Numbered from the stretch's first letter, positions 1-6,811 are shown. The stretch: DNA of 7,935 nt from CANHEE01 sp043777755 (GCA_043777755.1 JAYWHK010000231.1:1-7935); one strand, 5' to 3'. The notes: generated by a model not told the origin, from the sequence alone. Program-made: numbers and translations.

Positions 1-286
1 TTCCATATTCGTACAAACGATTTTCATTGCAATAAACACCTACAATAATTGCTTCTTGAATTGCATCTTGCTTGTACAAATCTTTTAGCGTTTGTGCAAT
101 ATTCAAGGCGGGGAAATCTTGCCCATCATTAAAAATAATCAATGGATAATTTTTAGCAGAGCGAAAACGAGGCGGTAATAAAACTTCTATCGTAACATCA
201 CGATTAAGTGCAGGCGAAAAGTTTTTTATTTTGTAATGTTGTTTTACAAAAACAGTTCGTAAAAAATTATAAAATTGATTTATCAT
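1..286 (-). CDS. Putative alpha/beta-hydrolase esterase (PF00756-like), 5' part, left copy
   Basis: This is an open frame running off the left window edge, starting at ATG 286-284; an in-frame TGA lies just upstream of that start. The visible 95 residues begin MINQFYNFLR and show hallmarks of the esterase D / Fes / IroE-type family: a first beta strand VTIEVLLPP (31-39), then YPLIIFNDGQD (47-57) with the family's DGQ turn, and IIVGVYCNENRLYEYG (80-95), matching the usual VG...R..EY block. The GxSxG nucleophile and the rest of the catalytic triad would lie beyond the edge, so activity cannot be judged. No signal peptide is evident, suggesting a cytoplasmic enzyme. The natural substrate is unknown. 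It follows deoC in the same direction after a 168-bp gap with a long hairpin. Confidence 0.8.
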   Translation of the reverse strand, partial: MINQFYNFLRTVFVKQHYKIKNFSPALNRDVTIEVLLPPRFRSAKNYPLIIFNDGQDFPALNIAQTLKDLYKQDAIQEAIIVGVYCNENRLYEYG

Positions 287-299
287 ATGTATTCAGGCT

Positions 300-413
300 A
301 ATTTAGCTTATGTTATTTTTTTAAGTCGATTGTGAAAAAAAATAATAAATAACTTCCTTACAGTCAGCTATTTATCACTTTTTTCACAACGACAAAATAA
401 CATAAACTAAATT
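300..413. repeat. 114-bp imperfect inverted repeat / long hairpin, left copy
   Basis: The ends read AATTTAG outward from 413 and CTAAATT at the 300 side (on the minus strand). The arms share blocks such as TTATGTTATTTT, TTGTGAAAAAA and a GATAAATA/AATAAATA block, interrupted by small mismatches and a few unpaired bases around a short central loop. It fills most of the 168-bp gap between the 3' end of deoC and the start of the esterase gene. It may serve as a transcription terminator or mRNA-stabilising stem for deoC, or be a small non-autonomous element (MITE-like). I see no clear target-site duplication, no coding content and no T-tract placed like a classic intrinsic terminator. Confidence 0.6.
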
Positions 414-454
414 TTAACGCCTACTTAATTGATTTGTCAAAATGAAAGTTGATT

Positions 455-1102
455 TCAGCTCACTATATCTACACCAGCAGAAGTTCCAATTCGAGTTGCG
501 CCTGCGGTAATCATTGCTTCGGCAGCTTCTTTGGTTTTGATTCCACCCGACGCTTTTATTTCAATATGTGCGGGTAAATTTTCACGCATTAATTTTATGA
601 CTTCTACGGTTGCGCCGTTACCATTTATTCCAGTAGATGTTTTTACGAAATCAGCTCCAATTACAGTTGAAATTTCACAAAGTCGTTTTATTTCATTTTC
701 TGTTAAAAGCCCTGTTTCAAAAATGATTTTTATTTTTTTATCGTGCAAATGACAAATCGTAGTCATTATGTCTAATTCGTTCTGCACATAATTCCAACGC
801 TCATTTTTTACAGCTGCCAAATTTACAACCACGTCCAACTCAAACGCACCGTTTTGTATAGCTACTTTTCCTTCTTCCACTTTTGCAGCGATTGTCGAGT
901 AGCCCATCGGAAAACCAATAACAGTCGCTACTTTCACGCTTGTATTTTCTAACAATTCACTTGCAAGATTAACATAATAAGGAGGAACGCAAACTGCTTT
1001 GAACTGATGAGCGATTGCTTCTTTACAAAGTTGCTCTATCTCGGCATTGTTTGCAGTCGGTTTTAAATTGGTGTGGTCTATATATTTTGAAAGTTCGTGC
1101 AT
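455..1102 (-). CDS. deoC: Deoxyribose-phosphate aldolase DeoC, left copy
   Basis: This class I aldolase cleaves 2-deoxy-D-ribose 5-phosphate reversibly to glyceraldehyde 3-phosphate and acetaldehyde, the last step of deoxynucleoside catabolism in the cytoplasm. The 215-residue protein has the length of the short DeoC form and is a single TIM barrel. Visible motifs: IDHTNLKP near the N terminus (8-15), ELDVVVNL with the proton-relay Asp90, FVKTSTG (152-158) with the Schiff-base Lys154, and IKASGGI (182-188) with the second active-site Lys183. The ATG at 1102-1100 is chosen because it gives the family N terminus and follows a TATCTTTG -7 element. It lies downstream of the DUF3108 gene in the same direction with a 56-bp gap. 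All key residues are present, so it should be active. Confidence 0.97.
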   Translation of the reverse strand: MHELSKYIDHTNLKPTANNAEIEQLCKEAIAHQFKAVCVPPYYVNLASELLENTSVKVATVIGFPMGYSTIAAKVEEGKVAIQNGAFELDVVVNLAAVKNERWNYVQNELDIMTTICHLHDKKIKIIFETGLLTENEIKRLCEISTVIGADFVKTSTGINGNGATVEVIKLMRENLPAHIEIKASGGIKTKEAAEAMITAGATRIGTSAGVDIVS

Positions 1103-1125
1103 TGGTTTTTTATTATTTTAAAACG

Positions 1126-1133
1126 CAAAGATA
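1126..1133 (-). promoter_or_regulatory. Bacteroidota-type -7 promoter element of deoC, left copy
   Basis: Read on the minus strand this is TATCTTTG, a full match to the TAnnTTTG -7 element of Bacteroidota. It lies 23 bp before the deoC ATG, predicting a short leader of under 20 bases. I see no convincing TTG-type -33 element at the expected distance. It suggests deoC can be transcribed separately from the DUF3108 gene upstream. Confidence 0.6.
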
Positions 1134-1158
1134 GATAATTCGTTACACTAATATTAAG

Positions 1159-1992
1159 TTATTTCACTTTTGCGGTTGTTTCATTTTTCAAACCTGTATA
1201 ATTTATTAACAATGCTTTTACATGACCGACAGAAAGCGGCGATTCTATTAGGAGTGGCATACGATTATTGTCGTCACTTACCCAAACATTTATTTCTGTA
1301 TTTTCTTTAAAAGTTTTTCCGCTGATAGTTTGTGGAGCAAAAAGCTGTGTATCAAATTTGCCCAAACCTTTTATATTCACTTTTGCTTCTGCTCCTTTGT
1401 ACATCACTTGTAAAGGATGCGCTTCTTTATCCATAAAAATAGAAATGGGAAAATAAGAACCTTTTGTTAGATTTTTGAAATCTATATTTCTTGAAAAATA
1501 AATAATCGAAATAATGTCGTGCATACAAGTTTTCACAGTATATTCACTTTTTGAAGCGTCTTCTTTTGAGTTTCCTCGAAGCGAAATAGCTGTTTTTTCT
1601 TTTTGATTAAATATTATTTTATCGTATAAATTATATTTTCCTTCGTGTACTTCTCTAATAGAAGTTAGTGGCAACATTGTTTTCTTATCTAAGTAGGTTT
1701 CGTAAGTATCATTTACTTTAAAAATTTTATCGTAACTTTCATACGTTTTTCCTCGTGCAGTTATGTGAAATTGTGAGCCAATATCTTCTACTTCAAAAGT
1801 AACTTCCCCTGCTGCAATCCAAACAGCACTAACATTATAGTAGAGTTTATAAGTTAATTTTTCGCCACCTTGGAAAGCAAAATTTGGCGTGTTACAAGAT
1901 TCTACTTCGTTGCGCTCTCCTTTGACAACTTCACTTGATTTGCAAGCAAATAAAAAAATTATAATTCCGATATAGTAAAAACTTCTTTTCAT
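1159..1992 (-). CDS. DUF3108 domain lipoprotein of unknown function, left copy
   Basis: This is a 277-residue protein with a short lipoprotein signal: positively charged MKR, a hydrophobic stretch (about 4-16) and a lipobox LFAC with Cys17 as the lipidated residue, followed by KSSEVVKGE. The mature part begins around residue 42 with GGEKLTYKLYYNVSAVWIAAGEV, the characteristic opening of DUF3108 (PF11306), and is predominantly beta strand. It should be anchored in the periplasmic leaflet or outer membrane; the acidic cluster of a Bacteroidota surface-export signal is not obvious after the Cys. The family has no established biochemical role. The gene is divergent from the methyltransferase gene and precedes deoC in the same direction. 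The ATG start gives a proper signal peptide. A weak TATATTTT lies upstream but misses the last base of the -7 consensus. Confidence 0.88.
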   Translation of the reverse strand: MKRSFYYIGIIIFLFACKSSEVVKGERNEVESCNTPNFAFQGGEKLTYKLYYNVSAVWIAAGEVTFEVEDIGSQFHITARGKTYESYDKIFKVNDTYETYLDKKTMLPLTSIREVHEGKYNLYDKIIFNQKEKTAISLRGNSKEDASKSEYTVKTCMHDIISIIYFSRNIDFKNLTKGSYFPISIFMDKEAHPLQVMYKGAEAKVNIKGLGKFDTQLFAPQTISGKTFKENTEINVWVSDDNNRMPLLIESPLSVGHVKALLINYTGLKNETTAKVK

Positions 1993-2032
1993 TTTAATTT
2001 ATTTTTATAGTAAAATATACCTTATATAGACG

Positions 2033-2040
2033 TAATTTTG
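2033..2040 (+). promoter_or_regulatory. Bacteroidota-type -7 promoter element of the O-methyltransferase gene, left copy
   Basis: TAATTTTG matches TAnnTTTG and lies 53 bp upstream of the ATG at 2094. Transcription from it would begin near 2046-2048, after an in-frame GTG at 2040, so the GTG cannot be the start of this transcript. No clear -33 element is seen. Confidence 0.5.
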
Positions 2041-2093
2041 TGCGCTTTGAATACCTTTATTTTGCTAAATATTTCTTAATTTTTTTGAAAAAT

Positions 2094-2729
2094 ATGAATG
2101 AATTAATTGAAAATTATTGCGAACAACATACTACAAATGTATCAGAAGTTTTGCAAGAATTAGAACGTATTACCAATTTACGAACGATGCAACCGCACAT
2201 GTTATCGGGTGCGTTGCAAGGAGAGTTCCTTGTTTTATTGAGTAAAATGATTCAGCCGAAGTTGGTAATTGATATTGGAACATTTACAGGATATTCCGCT
2301 TTGTGTATGGCACAAGGTTTAGCTCCTGATGGAGTGTTGCATACGATTGATATTGATGAAGAAAAAGAAAATTTGGTACTTTCTTTTATCGAAAAAGCTA
2401 ATATGAAAGATAAAGTAAAATACCATTTGGGAAAAGCAATGGATATAATTCCTACTTTGGAAGGTAAATTTGATTTAGTTTTTATTGATGCAGACAAAGA
2501 AAATTATCCTAATTATTTTGATTTAGTAATAGATAGAGTACGAAGTGGCGGCTTGATAATTGCTGACAATGTACTTTGGAAAGGTAAAATCCTGAACGAA
2601 AAAATGGATACAAAAACAGCTTTGATTGACGCTTTTAATAAAAAAGTAAATACAGATAATCGAGTAGAAAATATACTTTTACCTCTACGAGATGGGCTAA
2701 TGGTAATGAGAAAAAAAGATTTTATCTAA
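2094..2729 (+). CDS. Class I SAM-dependent O-methyltransferase (COG4122 / PF01596), left copy
   Basis: This is a 211-residue cytoplasmic enzyme of the cation-dependent O-methyltransferase family related to catechol and caffeoyl-CoA O-methyltransferases; the substrate is not predictable. SAM-binding motif I is VIDIGTFTGYSAL (58-70), followed by an acidic strand end HTIDIDEE (83-90). FDLVFIDADKENY (126-138) and IIADNVLW (155-162) supply the likely metal ligands Asp132, Asp158 and Asn159, with the catalytic Lys at 135. Length and N terminus fit the family when translation starts at ATG 2094. The frame is open upstream to GTG 2040, but those extra 18 residues are unlike the family and overlap a promoter element. 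It is divergent from the DUF3108 gene and convergent with pdxA, with a shared terminator between. Confidence 0.92.
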   Translation: MNELIENYCEQHTTNVSEVLQELERITNLRTMQPHMLSGALQGEFLVLLSKMIQPKLVIDIGTFTGYSALCMAQGLAPDGVLHTIDIDEEKENLVLSFIEKANMKDKVKYHLGKAMDIIPTLEGKFDLVFIDADKENYPNYFDLVIDRVRSGGLIIADNVLWKGKILNEKMDTKTALIDAFNKKVNTDNRVENILLPLRDGLMVMRKKDFI

Positions 2730-2768
2730 AAAAAGCGTAGTAAATTTTTAAATTTACTACGCTTTTTT
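2729..2768. terminator. Bidirectional intrinsic terminator between O-methyltransferase gene and pdxA, left copy
   Basis: This is a 19-bp perfect stem around a 2-base centre (in practice the AT-rich tip will open to a larger loop). Its GCGTAG...CTACGC core is flanked by A-runs on one side and T-runs on the other, so it provides a U-tract in both directions. It begins at the last base of the methyltransferase stop codon and lies 17 bp from the pdxA stop, ending both convergent transcripts. Confidence 0.9.
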
Positions 2769-2784
2769 AATTTAGATGAGGCTT

Positions 2785-3861
2785 TTAATCTTCTTTCAAT
2801 ACTTCATCTTCTCCTTGTATAATCTTATTAGATTTTTTCTGTAAAGGATTAGACGTAAGTTCTGCGTGTTCTTGACGATTTTTTGCAATATCAATTGCTA
2901 AAAATAGTGCTTGTCTGAACGATGCTGGGTCGGCTTCATTCTTTCCAGCAATATCATAAGCTGTTCTATGGTCTGGAGAAGTACGAACAACATTCAATCC
3001 TGCGGTATAATTCACACCTGCACCAAATGAAAGAGCTTTAAAAGCAACTAATCCTTGGTCATGATACATTGCCAATATACCATCAAATTTATTGTATTGT
3101 CCAGAACCAAAAAAGCCATCAGCAGAATAAGGTCCAAAAGCCAAAATACCTTTTAACTTTGCTTCTTCTATTGCAGGTCTGATGTTATTCATATCTTCCT
3201 CTCCTATTACACCATCGTCACCAGCATGAGGATTAAGTCCGAGTACCGCAATAACAGGTTTTTCTTTTGCAAAATCAATCCGTAATGTATCTCTCATCAT
3301 GGTTATTTTTTTCAAAACCTTATCTTTCGTAATTTTGGAAGCCACATCTTTAATAGGAACATGATTGGTAACTAAGCCTACACGCATTGCATCACTCACT
3401 AAAAGCATCAAACTATCCTTTGCTCCAGCTTCTTTTGCGATATATTCTGTATGACCAGTGAAAGGAAACTCTGCCAATTGCATCGCTTTTTTGTGAATTG
3501 GTGCTGTAACTAATCCATCAATACCGCCTGCAACCAAGTCTTTAGTTGCTCTTTCGAGTGCGATACGAGCATATCTACCACCTTCTTCCGTTACCTTACC
3601 AAGTGTAATATTCACATTATCATTCCAACAATTGACAATATTTACCTTATCCGCTTCTATTTGAGAAGGGTCTTTTGCATTGTTGTATTGGAAATCAGGA
3701 AGATTTACGATATTTCTGTGATAAGAAATAACCTTTGATGAACCATATAATACTGGTGTGCATAGTTTTAAAATGCGCTCATCTGCTAATGTTTTGAGGA
3801 TAACTTCTAAGCCAATGCCATTTAAGTCCCCTATTGATATACCGATTTTTAATTTATTCAT
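2785..3861 (-). CDS. pdxA: 4-hydroxythreonine-4-phosphate dehydrogenase PdxA, left copy
   Basis: PdxA oxidises 4-phosphohydroxy-L-threonine with NAD(P)+; the product decarboxylates to 3-amino-2-oxopropyl phosphate, which PdxJ condenses with deoxyxylulose 5-phosphate in the DXP-dependent pyridoxal phosphate pathway. The 358-residue length is normal for Bacteroidota PdxA. Visible motifs: GISIGDLNGIGLEV at the N terminus (7-20), the substrate-binding TGHTEY block with His137, and the three metal-binding histidines in TNHVP (His167), NPHAGDDG (His212) and YHDQG (His267). NVVRTSPDHRTAYDIAG (290-306) is also conserved. Start at ATG 3861-3859 fits the family and a TATCTTTG element 35 bp upstream. 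The axis and parS site lie about 100 bp upstream; the last gene residues abut a shared terminator. Confidence 0.97.
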   Translation of the reverse strand: MNKLKIGISIGDLNGIGLEVILKTLADERILKLCTPVLYGSSKVISYHRNIVNLPDFQYNNAKDPSQIEADKVNIVNCWNDNVNITLGKVTEEGGRYARIALERATKDLVAGGIDGLVTAPIHKKAMQLAEFPFTGHTEYIAKEAGAKDSLMLLVSDAMRVGLVTNHVPIKDVASKITKDKVLKKITMMRDTLRIDFAKEKPVIAVLGLNPHAGDDGVIGEEDMNNIRPAIEEAKLKGILAFGPYSADGFFGSGQYNKFDGILAMYHDQGLVAFKALSFGAGVNYTAGLNVVRTSPDHRTAYDIAGKNEADPASFRQALFLAIDIAKNRQEHAELTSNPLQKKSNKIIQGEDEVLKED

Positions 3862-3896
3862 ATTGTATTTTAACCTTTTACTAAAAAATTATTATG

Positions 3897-3904
3897 CAAA
3901 GATA
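3897..3904 (-). promoter_or_regulatory. Bacteroidota-type -7 promoter element of pdxA, left copy
   Basis: Minus-strand TATCTTTG, the same 8-mer found before deoC, ends 35 bp upstream of the pdxA ATG. This gives a leader of roughly 30 A/T-rich bases without a Shine-Dalgarno. The parS site lies about 57 bp further upstream. A good -33 element is not visible. Confidence 0.6.
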
Positions 3905-3960
3905 ACCTTTTTTTGATTATTTTAAATAAAACATACTATCTTTCTAATAAACAAATGCGA

Positions 3961-3976
3961 TGTTCCACGTGGAACA
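3961..3976. promoter_or_regulatory. parS-like centromere site (ParB binding) at the palindrome axis
   Basis: The 16-mer TGTTCCACGTGGAACA is a perfect palindrome that fits the widely conserved chromosomal parS consensus TGTTnCACGTGnAACA. ParB (Spo0J) loads on such sites near the replication origin to segregate the chromosome. It lies about 100 bp upstream of the pdxA start in either arm. Its centre, between 3968 and 3969, is the axis of the whole inverted repeat. Because everything outside it is also mirrored, I cannot tell how far the natural palindrome extends or what truly lies on the other side. No parA or parB gene is present here. The match is seen directly; ParB binding is inferred from the family consensus. 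Confidence 0.8.
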
Positions 3977-4032
3977 TCGCATTTGTTTATTAGAAAGATA
4001 GTATGTTTTATTTAAAATAATCAAAAAAAGGT

Positions 4033-4040
4033 TATCTTTG
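4033..4040 (+). promoter_or_regulatory. Bacteroidota-type -7 promoter element of pdxA, right copy
   Basis: TATCTTTG, a full TAnnTTTG match 35 bp before the ATG at 4076. It mirrors 3897-3904, so in the window as given the two pdxA copies face away from each other with parS between their promoters. Confidence 0.6.
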
Positions 4041-4075
4041 CATAATAATTTTTTAGTAAAAGGTTAAAATACAAT

Positions 4076-5152
4076 ATGAATAAATTAAAAATCGGTATAT
4101 CAATAGGGGACTTAAATGGCATTGGCTTAGAAGTTATCCTCAAAACATTAGCAGATGAGCGCATTTTAAAACTATGCACACCAGTATTATATGGTTCATC
4201 AAAGGTTATTTCTTATCACAGAAATATCGTAAATCTTCCTGATTTCCAATACAACAATGCAAAAGACCCTTCTCAAATAGAAGCGGATAAGGTAAATATT
4301 GTCAATTGTTGGAATGATAATGTGAATATTACACTTGGTAAGGTAACGGAAGAAGGTGGTAGATATGCTCGTATCGCACTCGAAAGAGCAACTAAAGACT
4401 TGGTTGCAGGCGGTATTGATGGATTAGTTACAGCACCAATTCACAAAAAAGCGATGCAATTGGCAGAGTTTCCTTTCACTGGTCATACAGAATATATCGC
4501 AAAAGAAGCTGGAGCAAAGGATAGTTTGATGCTTTTAGTGAGTGATGCAATGCGTGTAGGCTTAGTTACCAATCATGTTCCTATTAAAGATGTGGCTTCC
4601 AAAATTACGAAAGATAAGGTTTTGAAAAAAATAACCATGATGAGAGATACATTACGGATTGATTTTGCAAAAGAAAAACCTGTTATTGCGGTACTCGGAC
4701 TTAATCCTCATGCTGGTGACGATGGTGTAATAGGAGAGGAAGATATGAATAACATCAGACCTGCAATAGAAGAAGCAAAGTTAAAAGGTATTTTGGCTTT
4801 TGGACCTTATTCTGCTGATGGCTTTTTTGGTTCTGGACAATACAATAAATTTGATGGTATATTGGCAATGTATCATGACCAAGGATTAGTTGCTTTTAAA
4901 GCTCTTTCATTTGGTGCAGGTGTGAATTATACCGCAGGATTGAATGTTGTTCGTACTTCTCCAGACCATAGAACAGCTTATGATATTGCTGGAAAGAATG
5001 AAGCCGACCCAGCATCGTTCAGACAAGCACTATTTTTAGCAATTGATATTGCAAAAAATCGTCAAGAACACGCAGAACTTACGTCTAATCCTTTACAGAA
5101 AAAATCTAATAAGATTATACAAGGAGAAGATGAAGTATTGAAAGAAGATTAA
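4076..5152 (+). CDS. pdxA: 4-hydroxythreonine-4-phosphate dehydrogenase PdxA, right copy
   Basis: This encodes the same 358 residues as the 2785-3861 copy: an NAD(P)-dependent dehydrogenase of the DXP-dependent vitamin B6 pathway, cytoplasmic and dimeric in the family. The metal ligands His167, His212 and His267 and the GHTEY substrate motif (136-140) are all intact. The final 20 or so residues, after NPLQKKSNK, form a charged, probably disordered tail. It stands alone as a transcription unit: its own -7 element upstream, a convergent neighbour downstream, and a terminator 17 bp after the stop. Two identical active copies in one genome would be unusual; one real locus seen twice is more likely. 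Confidence 0.97.
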   Translation: MNKLKIGISIGDLNGIGLEVILKTLADERILKLCTPVLYGSSKVISYHRNIVNLPDFQYNNAKDPSQIEADKVNIVNCWNDNVNITLGKVTEEGGRYARIALERATKDLVAGGIDGLVTAPIHKKAMQLAEFPFTGHTEYIAKEAGAKDSLMLLVSDAMRVGLVTNHVPIKDVASKITKDKVLKKITMMRDTLRIDFAKEKPVIAVLGLNPHAGDDGVIGEEDMNNIRPAIEEAKLKGILAFGPYSADGFFGSGQYNKFDGILAMYHDQGLVAFKALSFGAGVNYTAGLNVVRTSPDHRTAYDIAGKNEADPASFRQALFLAIDIAKNRQEHAELTSNPLQKKSNKIIQGEDEVLKED

Positions 5153-5168
5153 AAGCCTCATCTAAATT

Positions 5169-5208
5169 AAAAAAGCGTAGTAAATTTAAAAATTTACTAC
5201 GCTTTTTT
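5169..5208. terminator. Bidirectional intrinsic terminator between pdxA and O-methyltransferase gene, right copy
   Basis: Mirror of 2729-2768: a 19-bp stem with a GCGTAG/CTACGC core and A- and T-runs on either side. It sits 17 bp after the pdxA stop (5152) and touches the stop codon of the minus-strand methyltransferase gene. The 2-base tip reads AA here and TT in the left copy, as expected for true reverse complements. Confidence 0.9.
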
Positions 5209-5843
5209 TAGATAAAATCTTTTTTTCTCATTACCATTAGCCCATCTCGTAGAGGTAAAAGTATATTTTCTACTCGATTATCTGTATTTACTTTTTTATT
5301 AAAAGCGTCAATCAAAGCTGTTTTTGTATCCATTTTTTCGTTCAGGATTTTACCTTTCCAAAGTACATTGTCAGCAATTATCAAGCCGCCACTTCGTACT
5401 CTATCTATTACTAAATCAAAATAATTAGGATAATTTTCTTTGTCTGCATCAATAAAAACTAAATCAAATTTACCTTCCAAAGTAGGAATTATATCCATTG
5501 CTTTTCCCAAATGGTATTTTACTTTATCTTTCATATTAGCTTTTTCGATAAAAGAAAGTACCAAATTTTCTTTTTCTTCATCAATATCAATCGTATGCAA
5601 CACTCCATCAGGAGCTAAACCTTGTGCCATACACAAAGCGGAATATCCTGTAAATGTTCCAATATCAATTACCAACTTCGGCTGAATCATTTTACTCAAT
5701 AAAACAAGGAACTCTCCTTGCAACGCACCCGATAACATGTGCGGTTGCATCGTTCGTAAATTGGTAATACGTTCTAATTCTTGCAAAACTTCTGATACAT
5801 TTGTAGTATGTTGTTCGCAATAATTTTCAATTAATTCATTCAT
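5208..5843 (-). CDS. Class I SAM-dependent O-methyltransferase (COG4122 / PF01596), right copy
   Basis: This 211-residue protein is identical to the 2094-2729 copy. It is a metal-dependent small-molecule O-methyltransferase with the SAM loop IDIGTFTGYSAL (59-70), metal ligands Asp132, Asp158 and Asn159, and Lys135 in IDADK. The N-terminal helices (1-45, MNELIENYCEQ onward) correspond to the family's substrate and dimer region. The start is taken at ATG 5843-5841; the upstream in-frame GTG (5897-5895) overlaps the -7 element and would add 18 residues rich in Phe, Tyr and Leu. It is divergent from the DUF3108 lipoprotein gene with 101 bp between the starts. The substrate is unknown and neighbours do not indicate one. 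Confidence 0.92.
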   Translation of the reverse strand: MNELIENYCEQHTTNVSEVLQELERITNLRTMQPHMLSGALQGEFLVLLSKMIQPKLVIDIGTFTGYSALCMAQGLAPDGVLHTIDIDEEKENLVLSFIEKANMKDKVKYHLGKAMDIIPTLEGKFDLVFIDADKENYPNYFDLVIDRVRSGGLIIADNVLWKGKILNEKMDTKTALIDAFNKKVNTDNRVENILLPLRDGLMVMRKKDFI

Positions 5844-5896
5844 ATTTTTCAAAAAAATTAAGAAATATTTAGCAAAATAAAGGTATTCAAAGCGCA

Positions 5897-5904
5897 CAAA
5901 ATTA
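5897..5904 (-). promoter_or_regulatory. Bacteroidota-type -7 promoter element of the O-methyltransferase gene, right copy
   Basis: Minus-strand TAATTTTG, matching TAnnTTTG, in the divergent intergenic region 53 bp before the ATG at 5843. It mirrors 2033-2040. Confidence 0.5.
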
Positions 5905-5944
5905 CGTCTATATAAGGTATATTTTACTATAAAAATAAATTAAA

Positions 5945-6778
5945 ATGAAAAGAAGTTTTTACTATATCGGAATTATAATTTTTTTATTTGCTTGCAAATC
6001 AAGTGAAGTTGTCAAAGGAGAGCGCAACGAAGTAGAATCTTGTAACACGCCAAATTTTGCTTTCCAAGGTGGCGAAAAATTAACTTATAAACTCTACTAT
6101 AATGTTAGTGCTGTTTGGATTGCAGCAGGGGAAGTTACTTTTGAAGTAGAAGATATTGGCTCACAATTTCACATAACTGCACGAGGAAAAACGTATGAAA
6201 GTTACGATAAAATTTTTAAAGTAAATGATACTTACGAAACCTACTTAGATAAGAAAACAATGTTGCCACTAACTTCTATTAGAGAAGTACACGAAGGAAA
6301 ATATAATTTATACGATAAAATAATATTTAATCAAAAAGAAAAAACAGCTATTTCGCTTCGAGGAAACTCAAAAGAAGACGCTTCAAAAAGTGAATATACT
6401 GTGAAAACTTGTATGCACGACATTATTTCGATTATTTATTTTTCAAGAAATATAGATTTCAAAAATCTAACAAAAGGTTCTTATTTTCCCATTTCTATTT
6501 TTATGGATAAAGAAGCGCATCCTTTACAAGTGATGTACAAAGGAGCAGAAGCAAAAGTGAATATAAAAGGTTTGGGCAAATTTGATACACAGCTTTTTGC
6601 TCCACAAACTATCAGCGGAAAAACTTTTAAAGAAAATACAGAAATAAATGTTTGGGTAAGTGACGACAATAATCGTATGCCACTCCTAATAGAATCGCCG
6701 CTTTCTGTCGGTCATGTAAAAGCATTGTTAATAAATTATACAGGTTTGAAAAATGAAACAACCGCAAAAGTGAAATAA
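5945..6778 (+). CDS. DUF3108 domain lipoprotein of unknown function, right copy
   Basis: This 277-residue protein is identical to the 1159-1992 copy. A type II signal peptide (MKRS, hydrophobic segment, LFAC with Cys17) predicts an exported, lipid-anchored envelope protein. The body matches DUF3108: GGEKLTYKLYYNVSAVWIAAGEVTFEV at about 42-68, then alternating strands such as KIFKVNDTYETYLDKKTMLPL (89-109), and a C-terminal segment with NVWVSDDNNRMPLLIESPLSVGHVKALLINY. These resemble periplasmic beta-rich folds, but the family has no proven function. It lies 56 bp before deoC on the same strand. Partial co-transcription is possible, yet deoC has its own -7 element. Confidence 0.88.
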   Translation: MKRSFYYIGIIIFLFACKSSEVVKGERNEVESCNTPNFAFQGGEKLTYKLYYNVSAVWIAAGEVTFEVEDIGSQFHITARGKTYESYDKIFKVNDTYETYLDKKTMLPLTSIREVHEGKYNLYDKIIFNQKEKTAISLRGNSKEDASKSEYTVKTCMHDIISIIYFSRNIDFKNLTKGSYFPISIFMDKEAHPLQVMYKGAEAKVNIKGLGKFDTQLFAPQTISGKTFKENTEINVWVSDDNNRMPLLIESPLSVGHVKALLINYTGLKNETTAKVK

Positions 6779-6803
6779 CTTAATATTAGTGTAACGAATT
6801 ATC

Positions 6804-6811
6804 TATCTTTG
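6804..6811 (+). promoter_or_regulatory. Bacteroidota-type -7 promoter element of deoC, right copy
   Basis: TATCTTTG lies 23 bp before the deoC ATG at 6835, within the 56-bp gap after the DUF3108 stop. It mirrors 1126-1133. The upstream -33 region overlaps the end of the DUF3108 gene and shows no clear TTG. Confidence 0.6.

Larger units (their letters stand above)
2..3968. repeat. Left arm of a perfect 7,934-bp palindrome
   Basis: This arm is the reverse complement of 3969-7935 with no spacer; paired positions sum to 7937. Coding pairs confirm it: 455-1102 with 6835-7482, 1159-1992 with 5945-6778, 2094-2729 with 5208-5843, and 2785-3861 with 4076-5152 encode identical proteins. Non-coding stretches checked by eye (300-413, 2728-2784, 3862-3968) also match base for base. 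Base 1 would pair with a base just outside the window, so the palindrome may continue past both ends. Identity in non-coding DNA and at silent positions means the arms have not diverged, which points to a very recent event or, more likely, an artefact. Confidence 0.97.

Noticed and set aside
287..454. tRNA, small RNA, riboswitch or CRISPR in the gaps
   Set aside because: The gaps are short and AT-rich. Apart from the hairpin, terminator, -7 elements and parS, I see no cloverleaf, no direct-repeat array and no recognisable riboswitch core.
531..752. Small opposite-strand frames at 531-752, 1268-1456, 2252-2497 and their mirrors 7185-7406, 6481-6669, 5440-5685
   Set aside because: Each lies wholly inside a well-supported gene on the other strand, resembles no protein family, and has Ser/Ile/Phe-rich composition typical of antisense translation of AT-rich coding DNA.
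3905..4032. Hairpin telomere / telomere-resolvase site at the axis
   Set aside because: The only recognisable motif at the axis is parS. No protelomerase gene or phage-type replicon gene is seen. Kept only as a remote alternative for the palindrome.
5918..5925. TATATTTT as a -7 element for the DUF3108 gene
   Set aside because: It misses the final G of TAnnTTTG and many similar AT-rich octamers occur here; mentioned only as a weak possibility.
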